64,000 bases of DNA from Paragonimus skrjabini miyazakii (taxonomy: Eukaryota > Platyhelminthes > Trematoda > Plagiorchiida > Troglotrematidae). A model generated the notes under the pieces. The model saw nothing but the letters and a program-made list of their open reading frames with translations. It did no database searches and was not told where the DNA came from. Positions 12,362 to 24,060 of this stretch are shown in pieces (position 1 is the stretch's first letter; every line of letters starts with the position of its first letter). The stretch lies in contig JTDE01001357.1 of assembly GCA_014338405.1 (NCBI GenBank), positions 45,362 to 109,361 of the forward strand, read 5' to 3'. The translations under genes and the position numbers were made by a program.

Positions 12362-14598
12362 TATCATGTCATTCAGGCAAGCACTGAATAAGAACTGAAC
12401 AGCCAGAGGTCAGCAAAAATGCAATACATGCCTCTTTAACTGTCTTCGATCAGAATCGATAATCAATATACATTCTATCAGTTTTATCGTGCAGAGGTTT
12501 AGGCATTCGATTGTAGATAGTACGGTCACTGCGTCTCAGTTCGGGATGTTTTCCTGTTTTTTGTGCACTCGTTAGTCTAAAGCCAGTTTCGTCGCTGCCT
12601 TTAATCTGATGGATAGCACAGATGAACTGAAACCCATTCAGAACTCAAAGCAGCTGGCAGCAGGGAAATTTATGACAAAATGGTGACCGAAAAAGTGTTT
12701 GCTGTGGTTAAAACAGATTTAACACTAAAATTATGTGGCTGTGTTGCGAACACAAAAAATAGGTGACATAATATTAGTGGAGTTGTGTGGTCCGTAAGCT
12801 TGTCTCACAACCAGGAGGTGGTAGCGCAACCCTCAGTTTGGACAAGGCTGCGCAGTATTTGCAAATGCGAAAGGTAATTCTTATGATCAACTGTGGATGA
12901 TTAACTTTTTAAATGCAAAGCTTAATTTCATGGATTACAGATCAATACTAAAACATTATAGTTGCAAGTGAAACTGACTGATCGTTTACTGTCCATATTT
13001 GAACTGGTATCGGAATATGGAATGCGTGAACCTAACGTTTTCACTTATCGTTTAAGTACTATAACCTGTAATGTGGTATATTGTTGTCGCTACCGTTCAG
13101 TTGACTGCATGTTACACACTAAGTTTTGTAAACTTTTAGCTGCACGTGTTCGATTGCGCTTGTGTCACAGCCAGGCGGAGTCATGCAGGAAGGTGCACAC
13201 TCTGCCCACTTACTATGCAGTACGGTTAATTCATTTTTATACTAGGTGCAGGATGTGTTTTAGGGATCACTAATGATACTGCTCAGGCCCTGTTTGAAGA
13301 TAGTGGCATCGGAGTCCTTCATTCTCGGTCACTGCAGCAAGCTAAGCATGGTAACATACAATCGATCATTTTGGATGTGTAATTTATATATACGTGACTA
13401 AACAGTTTTGACTTGCAATCATGAAGTTCTAACTGTCATCGCTAATGAACATTGTAAGATGAGCACAAGAAAAGTAGTGACTGTGTTGCCATCTGCACAT
13501 TAGTACGCAGGCTTGGAAACTGAAAAAAATTAGTTGTAACTACCCCGAAAATATCAATAAAATATCCGTGTAATCATTAGTCCTGGAAACGTTCTACTCT
13601 TTAGGTAGAATTCGGTGGGTTGTTTTAGGTCGCTATTTAAATCTCACAGATTGCGCAACATATATAGAATAGTTAGAAGTTTCTCGGTAGATGTGGAACT
13701 CGTTGGGTGTAAATTAATCGTCACATCGATTTACAGACCACAGCTTTGCTATAACAAAGCTTTTCAATGTAGTGTCAGACGAGTAAACGTTTTCGAACAT
13801 TTTTACTTCTTGTTGGATCTACTGAAATCTATCCCTGTGCATCAGAATTTCTACTGCTTTTCCTCGAAGTTGCTATTCGAACTTCAGCTATGCTTTCTCA
13901 TGTTCCTCTGCCCTAGTGAAACCAAAATTGGTATAGTCCCGATACAAGCCCCCTTCAACATCTACTAATTCTGAGGAACACATACAATTAAGTCGTTCCG
14001 GAAAGGGTGGATGAAATAAGGGGAGCAACTTATTTTTGCCTATATTCTAACTACATGCGATCATGTCCAGTGTGGTTTAAAATTAAAAAACTGATTTATC
14101 GTTGTATATTTTTTGAACACCTTACTTAGTGTTTTTTACCTCGTAGAAGATGGGTGTTCGCAATTTCACGCTCATCTACTTAACACTACATGTCCATTCC
14201 CTGTTGGAGATTGCCAATTTTAAACAGTAAGTTTATAATTTTTCTCATTCTAGTCAGTGAGCTTACTCAGCAACTTTTCACCTCTCTATTTCGGATGCTG
14301 TTAGCTGCTGAAGCATCATACTATTCGTTTTCCTATGCAGTTTTATTGTATTTAATGTTTGCGTCTAGTTGATTAGAAATGTACAAATAGCTAGATAGTG
14401 AAAGGTTACGTATTAGTTGAAGTTTTTGTCAAGTTGATGTTAGCAATAACACCGTTTGTTTATCAGGTGAATCTGAATCAACTACTGGTGAGACAAACTA
14501 TGTAATTCGTGAGGTTCTAACGAAATTTTCAAGAAGTACTTGACGGCCGTAGGCACAACTTTCAAACGAGTTGCGTCAATCAGACAACTCAAAAATCG
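12362..14598. other. No recognisable gene
   Basis: Contains unassigned open frames 12962-13273 and 13615-13968 (103 and 117 codons, no motif recognised). A small hairpin (TTCTAC...GTAGAA, about 13592-13610) resembles one at 35252-35277. Confidence 0.4.
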
Positions 14599-14678
14599 GG
14601 CCTTGTCCGGTATAAATACGAACTGACAGTAGTCATGCCAGAATGTCCAGTGGAAGTGCGCCGCAATCGTTCACCCAT
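14599..14678 (+). repeat. ~80 bp repeat R2, copy A
   Basis: Aligns with 17636-17713 on the same strand at roughly 80% identity by eye. The longest shared block is TGACAGTAGTCATGCCAG, followed by AAGTGCGCCGCAA. Copy B directly precedes the minus-strand PLE on its 5' side, so R2 may be PLE upstream sequence. On the minus strand copy A lies in an open frame without an ATG, reaching about 14490. Confidence 0.6.
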
Positions 14679-16067
14679 CCATCATTGTTGTTGCTTACGC
14701 ATGGTGCTAACGGGTCAGAATTGGAACTGCAGCTCTTAGCTTTCTACGTCTTGACAATGACGCGCACAAACCTGAACTAAATCAGTGAGTGCTGTGGTAA
14801 CCGTTAAGTACCGGTCGTTGTAGTGAGATTAGGCTTTCATTCAATCTGTCAGTGTAAAGCTTATGGGAGAGGCCTCCAGAGATTGAATATTCTTTGTAGA
14901 ATGTCATCGTTTTCCCAAAATGGCCGCTGTAGAAAGCTAGTTCCTATCAGGGAGAACCGATTTGTGAGAGGATAACTGTCGTTGTTGGTTTGTATGTATG
15001 TGATGGACTAAATGATAATAAAAACCCTCCATAATACCAGAATGTCATGCTCATTCCAGCACGTTGTGCTTGAGCACTAAATACGCGGTCGGTCTCTTAG
15101 ATCATTTGATGCGTTTCGTTTGTGTAGGAGACGAGTAGTTAACCGGGTCTAAATGTGGAAATTTGGAGCTTCCAACATGATTTCTTAGCTAATCTCGCAC
15201 AGGTGTTTTTGCGTTTGGATAAGCTGGCTCCAGTTCCACCGAGGGAAAGATTTTTCATAAATGATTACATTCTACATGTGTGGTGTACTCACTGATCACT
15301 ATGCGTTTCGGTGAAACTGTGGTGTACATCAGATGTCTTGCCATTACTTCCGACTTAATTCGATATCCACAGTTCGCTAGACACTTTGCATACTGGAATC
15401 ACTAGACTACTCTACTTCCATTTTCAAAAGGCACTAAGAAAATAGCAAAAAGTATTGTAAATTTTTCGATGTAATCAACTAATCTAATGGTCAGTATAGT
15501 AAATTGTGATTTATTTGCATTAGATCGGATTTACATTTATTATATCCTAAAAAACGATGACCGTTATTTTGCTTACAAATTTTAGTAACGTTCAGTTCCA
15601 TTTGTGTTGCGAAAATGACGTGAGTTTTATTTTGATCCAAAAGAAGCTTTTCATTATTACGGAAAGGTTGACTGTTTTTCTGCTTTCAAGAATATGGTGC
15701 ATTTTATGATGACGTTTGGCACATCTAGTTTCCTGAACTATTTCGGTTCGTTTACTGTATCTTCTGATCGTTAACTGTTGCCCCCATCTCTGTGGTATAT
15801 TCAACGTATTCTAAATGCCAGGCGGACGTAAAATTTATACTACGCTAATTTTGTGACTGCAGGACTCCCCACAGCACATTGGACCACAGTATGATAATAC
15901 AACTTTAACAGAAGGATTCCTGAATCCATTGAAAATCGACTTATTAAAAATGATCTGAGCAGAAAGAACACATACACTGTGATGTGATAACATCTCTTTT
16001 ACTCAGGTCTGTCACGGACGTAAAACATGCCAGATACATACATCACGCGGGTAAGGGTAAACAGGGA
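14679..16067. other. No recognisable gene
   Basis: No gene read. The part next to 16068 may be the 3' untranslated flank of the PLE relic that follows, but nothing diagnostic was seen. Confidence 0.4.
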
Positions 16068-16089
16068 CTAGATAAGCCTATAAGTACTC

Positions 16090-16545
16090 CAAGAATGAGG
16101 TAATTTAGGCCCTGGCAACTCTCCAGGTTTCCTCAACCGCTTTTGTACATAACTCCTTGGCTGGTAAGTTCGGTTAAGTATCGTTCCACAGAAGGCCAGT
16201 AACTTTAGGTTTTGATTGCGCAACAGTATCTTGAATGAGGTTGAATGGAAATTCCGTCTGAATACGAACGCTGCGATCAATTGTGAATGATGTTTGGCTT
16301 AAAATTAATCAAATCCCCGACTAATTATCAATTAGCTTAGATGAGTTTAATGGGCCAACTTGATGACCTGTTGTCACGAGATGTTCACCAGTCAATGACG
16401 TTGGATTTCGATCAGTCACCTCGCCAAGTTGAGGCTGGTGCGTCGTCAACTGTTTCAGACATTTGGGGCTGGGTTCGGTGACTTGCTGTGATAGCTGTTG
16501 ATCTATTCTATTTAGGTAAATGTCACCGCAACTGCAAGTGAATCA
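16090..16545 (-). pseudogene. PLE GIY-YIG endonuclease pseudogene, split by a SINE tail
   Basis: On the minus strand 16542-16513 reads FTCSCGDIYL, the Cys-rich opening of the PLE-type GIY-YIG domain, and 16383-16357 reads HLVTTGHQV. The domain is interrupted at 16335-16243 by foreign SINE-tail sequence and resumes as SFKILLRNQNLKLLAF and a terminal YVQKRL. The GIY-YIG nuclease normally nicks target DNA for integration. The reading frame is broken by the insertion and by stops. Confidence 0.8.
16243..16335 (+). mobile_element. Nested SINE 3' tail inside the PLE endonuclease
   Basis: This 93 bp segment matches the 3' part of the hammerhead SINEs (compare 47111-47220 and 50415-50535). Shared landmarks are CGATCAATTGTGAATGATGTT and AAATCCCCGACTA-type sequence. 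It is flanked by imperfect direct repeats CTTGAATGAGGTT (16230-16242) and CTTAGATGAGTTT (16336-16348), 10 of 13 matching. Removing it restores continuity of the PLE peptide at its LNS-FK junction. The insertion is therefore younger than the PLE copy, though old enough for the duplications to have drifted. Confidence 0.7.
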
Positions 16546-16579
16546 GTAAACAAAATGGGAGATTGAAGAGTTTGAAGAA

Positions 16580-17330
16580 CTACCTTCGTGGTCACCGAGA
16601 ACTGGTCATCTGGTGGTTTGAAGTAAGCGCAACTGCGCAGCCATGTAAGTTTTAACCAGAGCAGACTTTAGTTTGTGCATTGTTCCGTTAGCTAGAAAGC
16701 ATCTTTAAATGGCAAGAACAGAAAACATCTTCTCCTCGGGCGGTAACTTTGAATTAAATGTTCCTATCCACCGCATTATGTGCCTTGGTGAACTGCTCGT
16801 GGTATTCATTTGCTAGTAAGGTTTGTCTCACCAACTTTAGTACTGTCTGCAGTTTGTCAGGGGTATAAACACCCCTGACTGTACAAGACATCGTTCTCAC
16901 CAAACCGCGTTCGTATGCAATAGAAGAAAAGCTGGCATCTGAAGACAGTGACCAATCCACGTTGTTCTACGGTTAACCGAACTGTATAACGTGCCATTCA
17001 CACGTCTAGTACTTCCAAAAAACTGAACTGTTGCATAATTCAACTTGCCGAGGTAAAGACAGGTTGGGGTGAGTGTTATTAAACAAAACAAAATGGGCAA
17101 CATCAGTGAAAATTAAAATATCATCAACGTAACGTTTGTACCATAATGATTTGGCTGTATAATGTAGCACTTGTCATTCAACCACTCACAAACAGTTATC
17201 CGCTAGTGTTGGGATTAACGAAATACTATCTGTCTGTAAGCAAGTTCCTTAAAAATCGAAACGAATGTTTTCTGTACACCATAAAATAACACCTTTGAAG
17301 TATTCAAGTCACACAATTATAACACAGTTG
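16580..17330 (-). pseudogene. PLE reverse transcriptase pseudogene
   Basis: Minus-strand frames together cover the RT palm and thumb of a Penelope-like element. The clearest residues are the catalytic Asp pair of YVDD (17131-17120), preceded by Trp-Tyr-Lys-Arg as is usual in this class, and the downstream R.VNGTL...RRTTW segment and TPD linker. In-frame TGA codons at about 17188 and 17176, upstream of YVDD, and frame changes downstream make it non-functional. It would have copied element RNA into DNA at a nicked target. Confidence 0.8.
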
Positions 17331-17635
17331 TAACACGATCATAGCTGGAAATAAATTCACAAATTGTCAACTTTGTCATGAAGAGGATCATTCGTAAAAA
17401 AGTAATCAACATCTCTGCAGTACATTCAATGGGCACTCAATGCAGTACGTTCAATACTTCAGCTAATTCATTGGAGTCCTTCAAGCAACATGGGGATAAA
17501 ACTTTCCGGATTGGAATCAAAATGTCAACAAGCCAACCCCCAACAGAATTGTTCATGCACTATAAGAGATATAGAAGTACACTGTCCTTATGCATTTTTA
17601 GAACGTCTCTCATTTGGTTACGATGACCCTACCGT

Positions 17636-17713
17636 GGCCTTGTCCAGTATGAATACGAATTGACAGTAGTCATGCCAGTGTTTAGTGCAAGTGCGCCGCA
17701 ACTGTTTACCCAC
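17636..17713 (+). repeat. ~80 bp repeat R2, copy B
   Basis: Partner of 14599-14678. It abuts the 5' side of the minus-strand PLE relic. On the minus strand the segment running from 17650 into the PLE reads as a degraded ADKG-like motif followed by VIVTK, which fits the start of PLE coding sequence. Confidence 0.6.
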
Positions 17714-20438
17714 ACATACGTGAAAGTCCATCTCTCATGACTTCCATGTCATACCACACAAAATAATTGAAACTCAATCGTTATTTCGGACACCTACTGT
17801 GGTACTCAGGAGATTATTTTTTGCTTACTTCTTTAATGTATACGGGAATAGTTACTCACGTAAGGTCACATTTTGCGCACTCAGTTATGCTTATGGTTTT
17901 TTGATAGCTGCCACGTCTATCATAATCACCATGCTCCAAGTACGCAGAAAAGTCGCGAAAATTGAGCAGTGTCCTAGAATTCGTAACGTAGTTTAACTGC
18001 AAAAGAACGTGTACACTTAACTTTTACAGTGCACAACTGGAACGGATAAGTGAACAGGTTTACCCGTTTACTTTCTGCTACTTTCGGATTGACAACAGAA
18101 CTTGCTTCGCTATCTGACAAATACTTCCGAATTTCCGATTTCTTTGGATTATGCATTTGGTGACACCGTAAGTTCGATGCTTCTTCCGAAGTTACACATT
18201 CAGCCCTCGCCGTCGCCTCCTTAATTTATCCATTATCCTAATCCGGTTACAAAATTCGTTGCGAAATTTTGTACTTCCGCGTCGGTTATTCTACTTTCTA
18301 GTCATTTTTTTTCTGCAATTCAGTAAAGTGAATTCATTATCTTAAAACGCTATCTAAATCATTAATCTTTTACGCTTTTCTTTTTTGGTTTCGTTTACTT
18401 TAACGTATGCGGTCAACGTACTTGCAGGTTGAATTCAGGTTTGCTTCTTGTTCATCACCAATTATTCAGGCTACTTACCATATCCTATCACAAGTGTGTA
18501 CGTAGTTGTAAGTTTGATTACGTAAACGGCTACTCACGTTACCTTGGTTCTGCGCTACTCAGTAGGTTGTGTTGGTAAAAAACACAAAACTTTGTTTGAT
18601 GAAACCGGGGAGGGTTAATCGGCAGTTAACAATATAGTGTCCCCCTTGCGTTTTTCCTCAACACACTGAAAAATAATAGTTTGTTGAATGTGTTGTTGTT
18701 ATACATTTCACAAACATGCCCACTGACCAAATCTATACCAGTCTTAAGTGATTAACTCTAAATGCTTTTGTTGATGGTATGTAAACGATCTGTTTCCTTA
18801 TCATGGAATAATTGAAAATAGAAATGATACAAAAATAATCTAGCTGAGGTTCTGCAACCATTCTAACCTTTGACTGAACGCTATCAGAATATATTGTCAA
18901 TGAAGTATGTATGTAACATTTCACCATAACTGTGTGATCTAGGGTCAAGGCAAAATTGAGTATCGATAAGCTTGTGAGGATACATGATGTAAGGTGTAGG
19001 AAATGGTATTGAAATCCAGATTTTATGAGAAGTAACTAGATTGAGAAAGAGTTTAAGGAAAAATGTACAGCAGGTATACCCGATATGTGTTGAATTGAAC
19101 ATGAATTGTATTCGATTGAAGTTTTCTCAGCCAGGTTCTTTCGAAAGTGGTTCAATGACTAATGTATCCTTCACAAAAGTTACGGCTTGGTTGAACTAAT
19201 CAGCGTGCCTCCCATCAAATAAATTATTTTATTGAGTTTGTCAGAGTATGTTGATTGTGTGGGCAGGACATCAGGAATCGTAAAATTGTTTTCACCATCA
19301 ACCAGCAAAATGTGGAGTCGTGATAGTACGAGGTTTTTGTGCACTGTAATTCACAATGTGGAATAAACAAACCTGTGATCGGTGGAGTTTATAGATCCAG
19401 CTGGTCACCATGAACCCAGTTCAGTGTTTGTGGCTACCTTTTTCCTTATATACAGTGAAGTATAAAATCAAAGTTTCACCTGTGGGCTTTGAACAACTGC
19501 AGTTGAGTCCATGTGTTAAATACAGCGACTTCATTTCGAAGTACAATGGGCAACACGTGAAGGAGTGCTGACTATGGTCACGTGCTTAACTCTGTAAAAC
19601 TCAGACTGATTTGCTTTTTCGGAAAGACTTATAATTCCTTAATGTATGCTTTGACGGAACTATGTGGATTCGGAATCGATCGCTGGTAGTCTGCATCTTA
19701 CGTGGGATGTAGTCTTAATAGACTTTTGGAAGAATGCAGTACTTACAAACTATTTATTCCACATTACTTACAGAATCAGTCGGTTCATGCTCGGACAGCA
19801 TTATTAGTGGTAGGTGAAGTTCACTGCTTGACAGCTTGACAGTTATGTTATCTAAATACCCTTGTTACCAACCTTGATGGATATTCTTTGTAAAAATCAT
19901 AATTTTGTCTCATTGCAGTCAACATACAACCAATGAGTCCGTCTTATTTATAGCATTCCGTTTGCTTATTTCAAGTGGACAATGTTGTAATCTTATTCAC
20001 CAAAATATACACAAAACTACTGTATTTAATGCACTACTCATTCAGTAACACATAATTGATACGTACCCTAACAATAGACAAAGGTGACGTCGTGTGTGAA
20101 CCGAAATCCTACTTTGGTCAGTGCGAAGAAATTCAAATGATCGAAGCTTTCGCATTCCTTAAACACTTCCGGCCAAGAACTGTATCTCGGATGTAAGTAT
20201 AGATAACCTTAGCCGAAGTCATATCCTGGCCGCAACAAAGAATCACACGAGGACGCCCCCTGATGAAAATGAACCCAAAATCCCTACTACTTACTCGCTG
20301 TCGAAATATCTTTTAGAAGGTTAGTGGTTTCTACTATTTCGAATTCAATTCGCGTGGTCACCGATTTGAGTTAACAGGATAGTTGCTACGTCCCCTTCTT
20401 TGGCAGTCAGGCAACTTAAGCATTAATGGCAAACAAGC
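17714..20438. other. No recognisable gene
   Basis: Only short unrecognised frames. A stretch at about 20236-20300 faintly resembles the SINE tail (AAAATCCCTACTACTTACTC) but is too diverged to call. Confidence 0.4.
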
Positions 20439-20576
20439 TGAGCGTCTGCATATGATGATTCAGTCGTGCTTAGTGTGAGATCAGTGACATAGTGGTCAAC
20501 ACTGATCGGAGTTTTAATTCCGTCCGTGAAGAGAATATGCACCGCTGAAAAGTTCCAACAGGAGTAAAACTCCAAC
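20439..20576 (+). mobile_element. Hammerhead-type SINE, copy 1 (degraded)
   Basis: Begins TGAGCGTCTGCATATGATGATT, like SINE copy 4 (50249), and continues through GAGATCAGTGACATAGTGG, the decayed tRNA A-box region. About 25 bases of the tRNA-like head are deleted. The ribozyme part (20539-20576) keeps a GCACC stem strand but the core reads CTGAAAA, so it should be catalytically dead. No tail follows. Confidence 0.65.
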
Positions 20577-23168
20577 ACCCTATTTCGTTTCAAAGGTGAA
20601 TGTTGGAAAATATGTAGAAATGCGAAGAAATCGATCGAATATCGTATTGTGCCGCAATTGATTTCGAAAAGCTATTGGATTTGCAACCAGTCTGCCAACT
20701 TAGAATTGATAACTCTATTGTCTCGATCGAAAAATACATCCGTCAGTGACACTAGTACAAGTGAAATGTACGTTTTGCTATTTTACAAACAAAACCCAAT
20801 GGTTACGCATGCCAGATACCCTACCAAATGAACTCCTGCATGCTCGAGAAGTGCTGTGCCAAGATGGATTTGGACGGACACATGCAACCAAGGTTGAATA
20901 ATGAATTCGTCCAGACAGAATGAAAAGCCTAGTTTTATCACCATATCACAATGTGAAGTTATTAGTGGGATTATCAACCGCCGATTTTCCAATGCAGTTG
21001 AAATTGTCTATCCAGCGGCATGAATCCTTTTATAGTTCAGTACCTGCTCTGTACTGGTGCCACACCTCAAACATATCTTGCTTAGTTGTTGTTTGTCTTT
21101 TTCGTGTTTCATCTCTCACCTGTTGTTGTCAAACAGGTTACATGGGGAGAATCACAGTGCAGATGTCGCGAAAGTGTTGGCAGTTGCATCTCAAAATGGC
21201 TTTGCAACGATTCGAGAAATCCAAATTTCAGTGCCATCGGTTCCAACCCAATTGACAATGTCCGCTCTAGAAAACTGTGATACTCTTATTCAAACAGTGC
21301 ACACTTGGGACCTCTGCAATTAAAACATCAGCCTTTGGCAGACCTACTTTGCTTTGATAAAAACCTTCATATACCGACAGTAACCTTCTTAACGAATGAC
21401 ATGACAAGAAGGGAGCATGCAAATTGGCCTGCTTATCGTCCAACGTTGCTTACTAAGATCAAGTATCAGTAGGGAAGACGGTGAATCGCCAGATCTGAGT
21501 AGAATCAACCTTTCTGCATTACAAATTCCACTGTAGTTGTCTTTGAGAATGCCCTAGATGACATCTAAGTACACACCGAATCTACTGCGAAATGAACATC
21601 GGATTTGTAACCATTGCAGTTAGAGTTAGTGGTCTCGAAATACTCTGCAACAAATCAAGTGAGCTCTTCTCAAGCAGATTTACCAGCTAAGTGAATTGAC
21701 TCACAATACTGTCTCTGTATGAATGCAGGTTTATTCCACAGCAGAGTGGACCAGCTTCGAAACATTTGTTTCCGGCAAAACCTATGTATAACTGACCTCC
21801 CGGGGTCAAGTGCGAAAACGAAAATCGGTGACAAAAGATGGTTTCGTAACATCCTGTTTAACTCATTTTTAACGACCTTACATATTTGTGGCAGGTTTTC
21901 GGCATGTCTGACAATTGTTAATTGCAAGAAGTTGATGAGTTCGAACGTTACTTGCTTGATTGGTATGTTCAATGGGTAGCTTTCTTATCACGTAAATGTC
22001 GATACGGTGTTGCTTAATGCTCTACACGAAACAGCGTTCATTTGAAACTCGGACAGTTATGGTGTGAAACTTCAATCCAAACAAAATAACACCTAAAAAA
22101 CATTCATTTAGTTTAGCAATGTCTTTCTCCCCTGGGCAGCCTTGCAAGGCAGTAGAGCAAACTGAATTATTCCAATGTGCTCAAGACAATACTAGGTGCC
22201 CAATATTGTCTTGATAATATTCTATCAAGGAGGTTGACATAATCGAAATTTCTAACCTCACTTGGTCACAGTAATCGCGGGACAAATAAATTCAAAGTTT
22301 ACGCGAAGCAGCATCACGTTCCTCAATATATGGCTTTAGATACCTATCTTTTAGGGCGCCCACCCTGTTACCGTCCTAAGGTGCCTCCGTCGTGAAAAAG
22401 AAAAAAAATCCATTGACTCAGTCCCAACTAGCGGAACTGTTCAAATCGGTTGAGAATTTTTCTACCGCTATGCACATTTGCGTTCCTAACTATTTCTCAT
22501 GATGTGTTGGGAATGTGTGGTCATTACGTGCCCTATAAATACTTTGTAACTGTCGCCCAAGCCGCATCAGTTTTGGGGCGGAACGAAGCTTTTTATTTTG
22601 AACGCGTCTTTTGACTTGTCTTGGAAGCGAATACGGGAAGAGTCGCAGTATCTTTCGGAACCGAGATTTTCGTGTAAATTATTAACAGAAGGAGAATCCG
22701 AATTCTGCCAAGCGCATAACGATAGCAAAGACGAACCAGCGTATTGTTTAGGAGGGTTTACAACACTATCATAATGCAAACATGTCAGCAAATATAACAG
22801 CTTAGCACGGTTGAGCGGTTTGGTGGCATAATCACACTCAGTGAATATCGTAACTGATAGGTCGTCTTTAGGGAATTTCTGATTTTTCGACAAGCATGTT
22901 CCAGTAAGGTGGTGGAACATTGTAGGAAGTAGAAGATAATGGTTAGTTATATCGAATCATTCAGCATGGAATTCGTATCAATGAAGCGGACTGGAATTGT
23001 TATTTTTTGAGTAGATGATGGGGTGCAATAGCAGCGTAACTGCTGTGACAGAAGATCAATATGTTCCTGTCTCACTGCTCAAGGTGAGTTCCATGCGCTT
23101 CTTTGACGAATGTGTGAAACAAATAAGGCTGCGATCGGGTTTTTTCATCTTCAAACGTCCGTTGAAAG
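20577..23168. other. No established gene; several unassigned frames
   Basis: At 21138-21323 all three plus frames are open after a fair acceptor (GTTGTTGTCAAACAG); no family is recognised. The minus frame 22567-22920 (117 codons) and plus frame 21719-21979 are also unassigned. A hairpin with 10 bp perfect arms lies at 22182-22213 (CAAGACAATA / TATTGTCTTG). At 23018-23083 an MGCNSS start followed by GTGAGT could be a myristoylated-protein first exon, but it lies next to the LINE relic and is doubtful. Confidence 0.4.
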
Positions 23169-24060
23169 ATGGGTAACATTCTGGATAAGCAGTCACTTTG
23201 TATGCATAATTGTAGCTTACGACTAACGATTAAGCAAACAGGGGACAACTTATCTGAGTCGCCCAAAAATTCATTAGAAGTCACAACTGAACTGGAAAGC
23301 CAACTGGCTCACAGGTCACGTGACCCAGAGTTGTTGTCCCACATTTTTCTTAACGGTTGCGTTACCGATTCAACAGAACCTTCTATGATGTTTACAAAAC
23401 GCTTCAATCAACAGACCGTCTATCAGAATCTTTGAAACAGTTCGCAGTCATCTCTAGCTTCAAATTTAGGAGGAAGGCTGTTTAACCGAAATATCGGCCG
23501 ATTGTGTTGTTTTCGTTGATCGTTAAAGTAGTGAGCAATTTATTGAAAGGCTGTCCGCCAGCCAAGGCAGTAGACCACACACTTATAATTGATCATCAGT
23601 ACGACTCTCTCTAGGACCGTTCATGCTTCACAAATTTGCTGATTGCTTCAGTACTCTGAATGTATGTTGCCGACGTGAGCATGTCTATTAATTTGATCCA
23701 TACTGATTTTCATTGAGAATTTCACAAATGTTGATTGCTTCATTCAGCTACAGAAGTTACGCATTTACTTCAACAGTGAGCGCCTCAAGATAATGTGGCT
23801 AAATGAGAGTTCGACGTCATGGTACATACAAACAATAAACCAACAAGCTCCATGCCATCAGCGGTGTTTCCCAAGGATCCAGCTCAAGATCCATGTTGTT
23901 CATTCATATTCTTTTTGAACCGCCTAGCAAGTTTAACTGAACGACGCAATTTCAAATTTTAGTGTGTCTGGAATATGTGGAAGCCCTGCCAAACATTTGG
24001 AGCTATCTAGGCCAGTGGTTGAGAGAAACGTTTTTCCATATCCAAGTAGGCTAGCGAAAT
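23169..24060 (+). mobile_element. CR1/Jockey-type LINE reverse transcriptase relic
   Basis: The plus strand carries an ordered non-LTR RT. An upstream segment in frame 23169-23435 (LSHIFLNG and following) resembles the region before the RT core. YRPI lies at 23492-23503, then DHQ and RSC..NLL, and motif A as HTDFH.EFHKC at 23699-23731. After a frame change comes motif B as ISGVSQGS (23857-23880), and then WSYLGQWL at 23998-24021. From YRPI to motif A everything lies in one frame interrupted by stops. This order and these motifs fit CR1-like LINEs, which prime on nicked target DNA. The catalytic FADD box, endonuclease and 3' end were not found. The clade is an inference. Confidence 0.75.
23480..23945 (+). 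pseudogene. LINE RT palm/fingers pseudogene
   Basis: This is the best-preserved part of the LINE. The frame of 23492 runs YRPI, LIVKVV, DHQ, RSC.TNLL and motif A (HTDF) with several in-frame stops. A shift of frame between about 23840 and 23860 leads to motif B, SGVSQGS. The first catalytic Asp of motif A is present. It cannot encode an intact enzyme. Confidence 0.72.

Larger units (their letters stand above)
16068..17560 (-). mobile_element. Penelope-like retroelement relic (RT + GIY-YIG), minus strand
   Basis: Reading the minus strand from high to low coordinates gives an ordered PLE coding region spread over several frames. At about 17330-17290 is a Cys-Thr-Glu-Asn stretch, then LADN at about 17200, the reverse transcriptase catalytic YVDD at 17131-17120 inside WYKRYVDDILIF, and a THPNLS segment. 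These are followed by a V-N-R-R-T-T-W block, the thumb/linker (YTPDKL, frame 16960-16754), LPFKD at 16715-16701, and a GIY-YIG endonuclease. PLEs insert using this RT plus GIY-YIG pair. Stops and at least two frame changes (near 17030 and 16930) show it is dead. A SINE tail is nested inside the endonuclease. The 5' limit is approximate; an ADKG-like segment near 17640 suggests it extends further. Confidence 0.85.

Noticed and set aside
23018..23083. MGCNSS start (myristoylation-like) followed by a GTGAGT donor
   Set aside because: It lies just upstream of the LINE relic, no second exon was found, and a short ATG frame before a GTGAGT is expected by chance. Kept only as a note.
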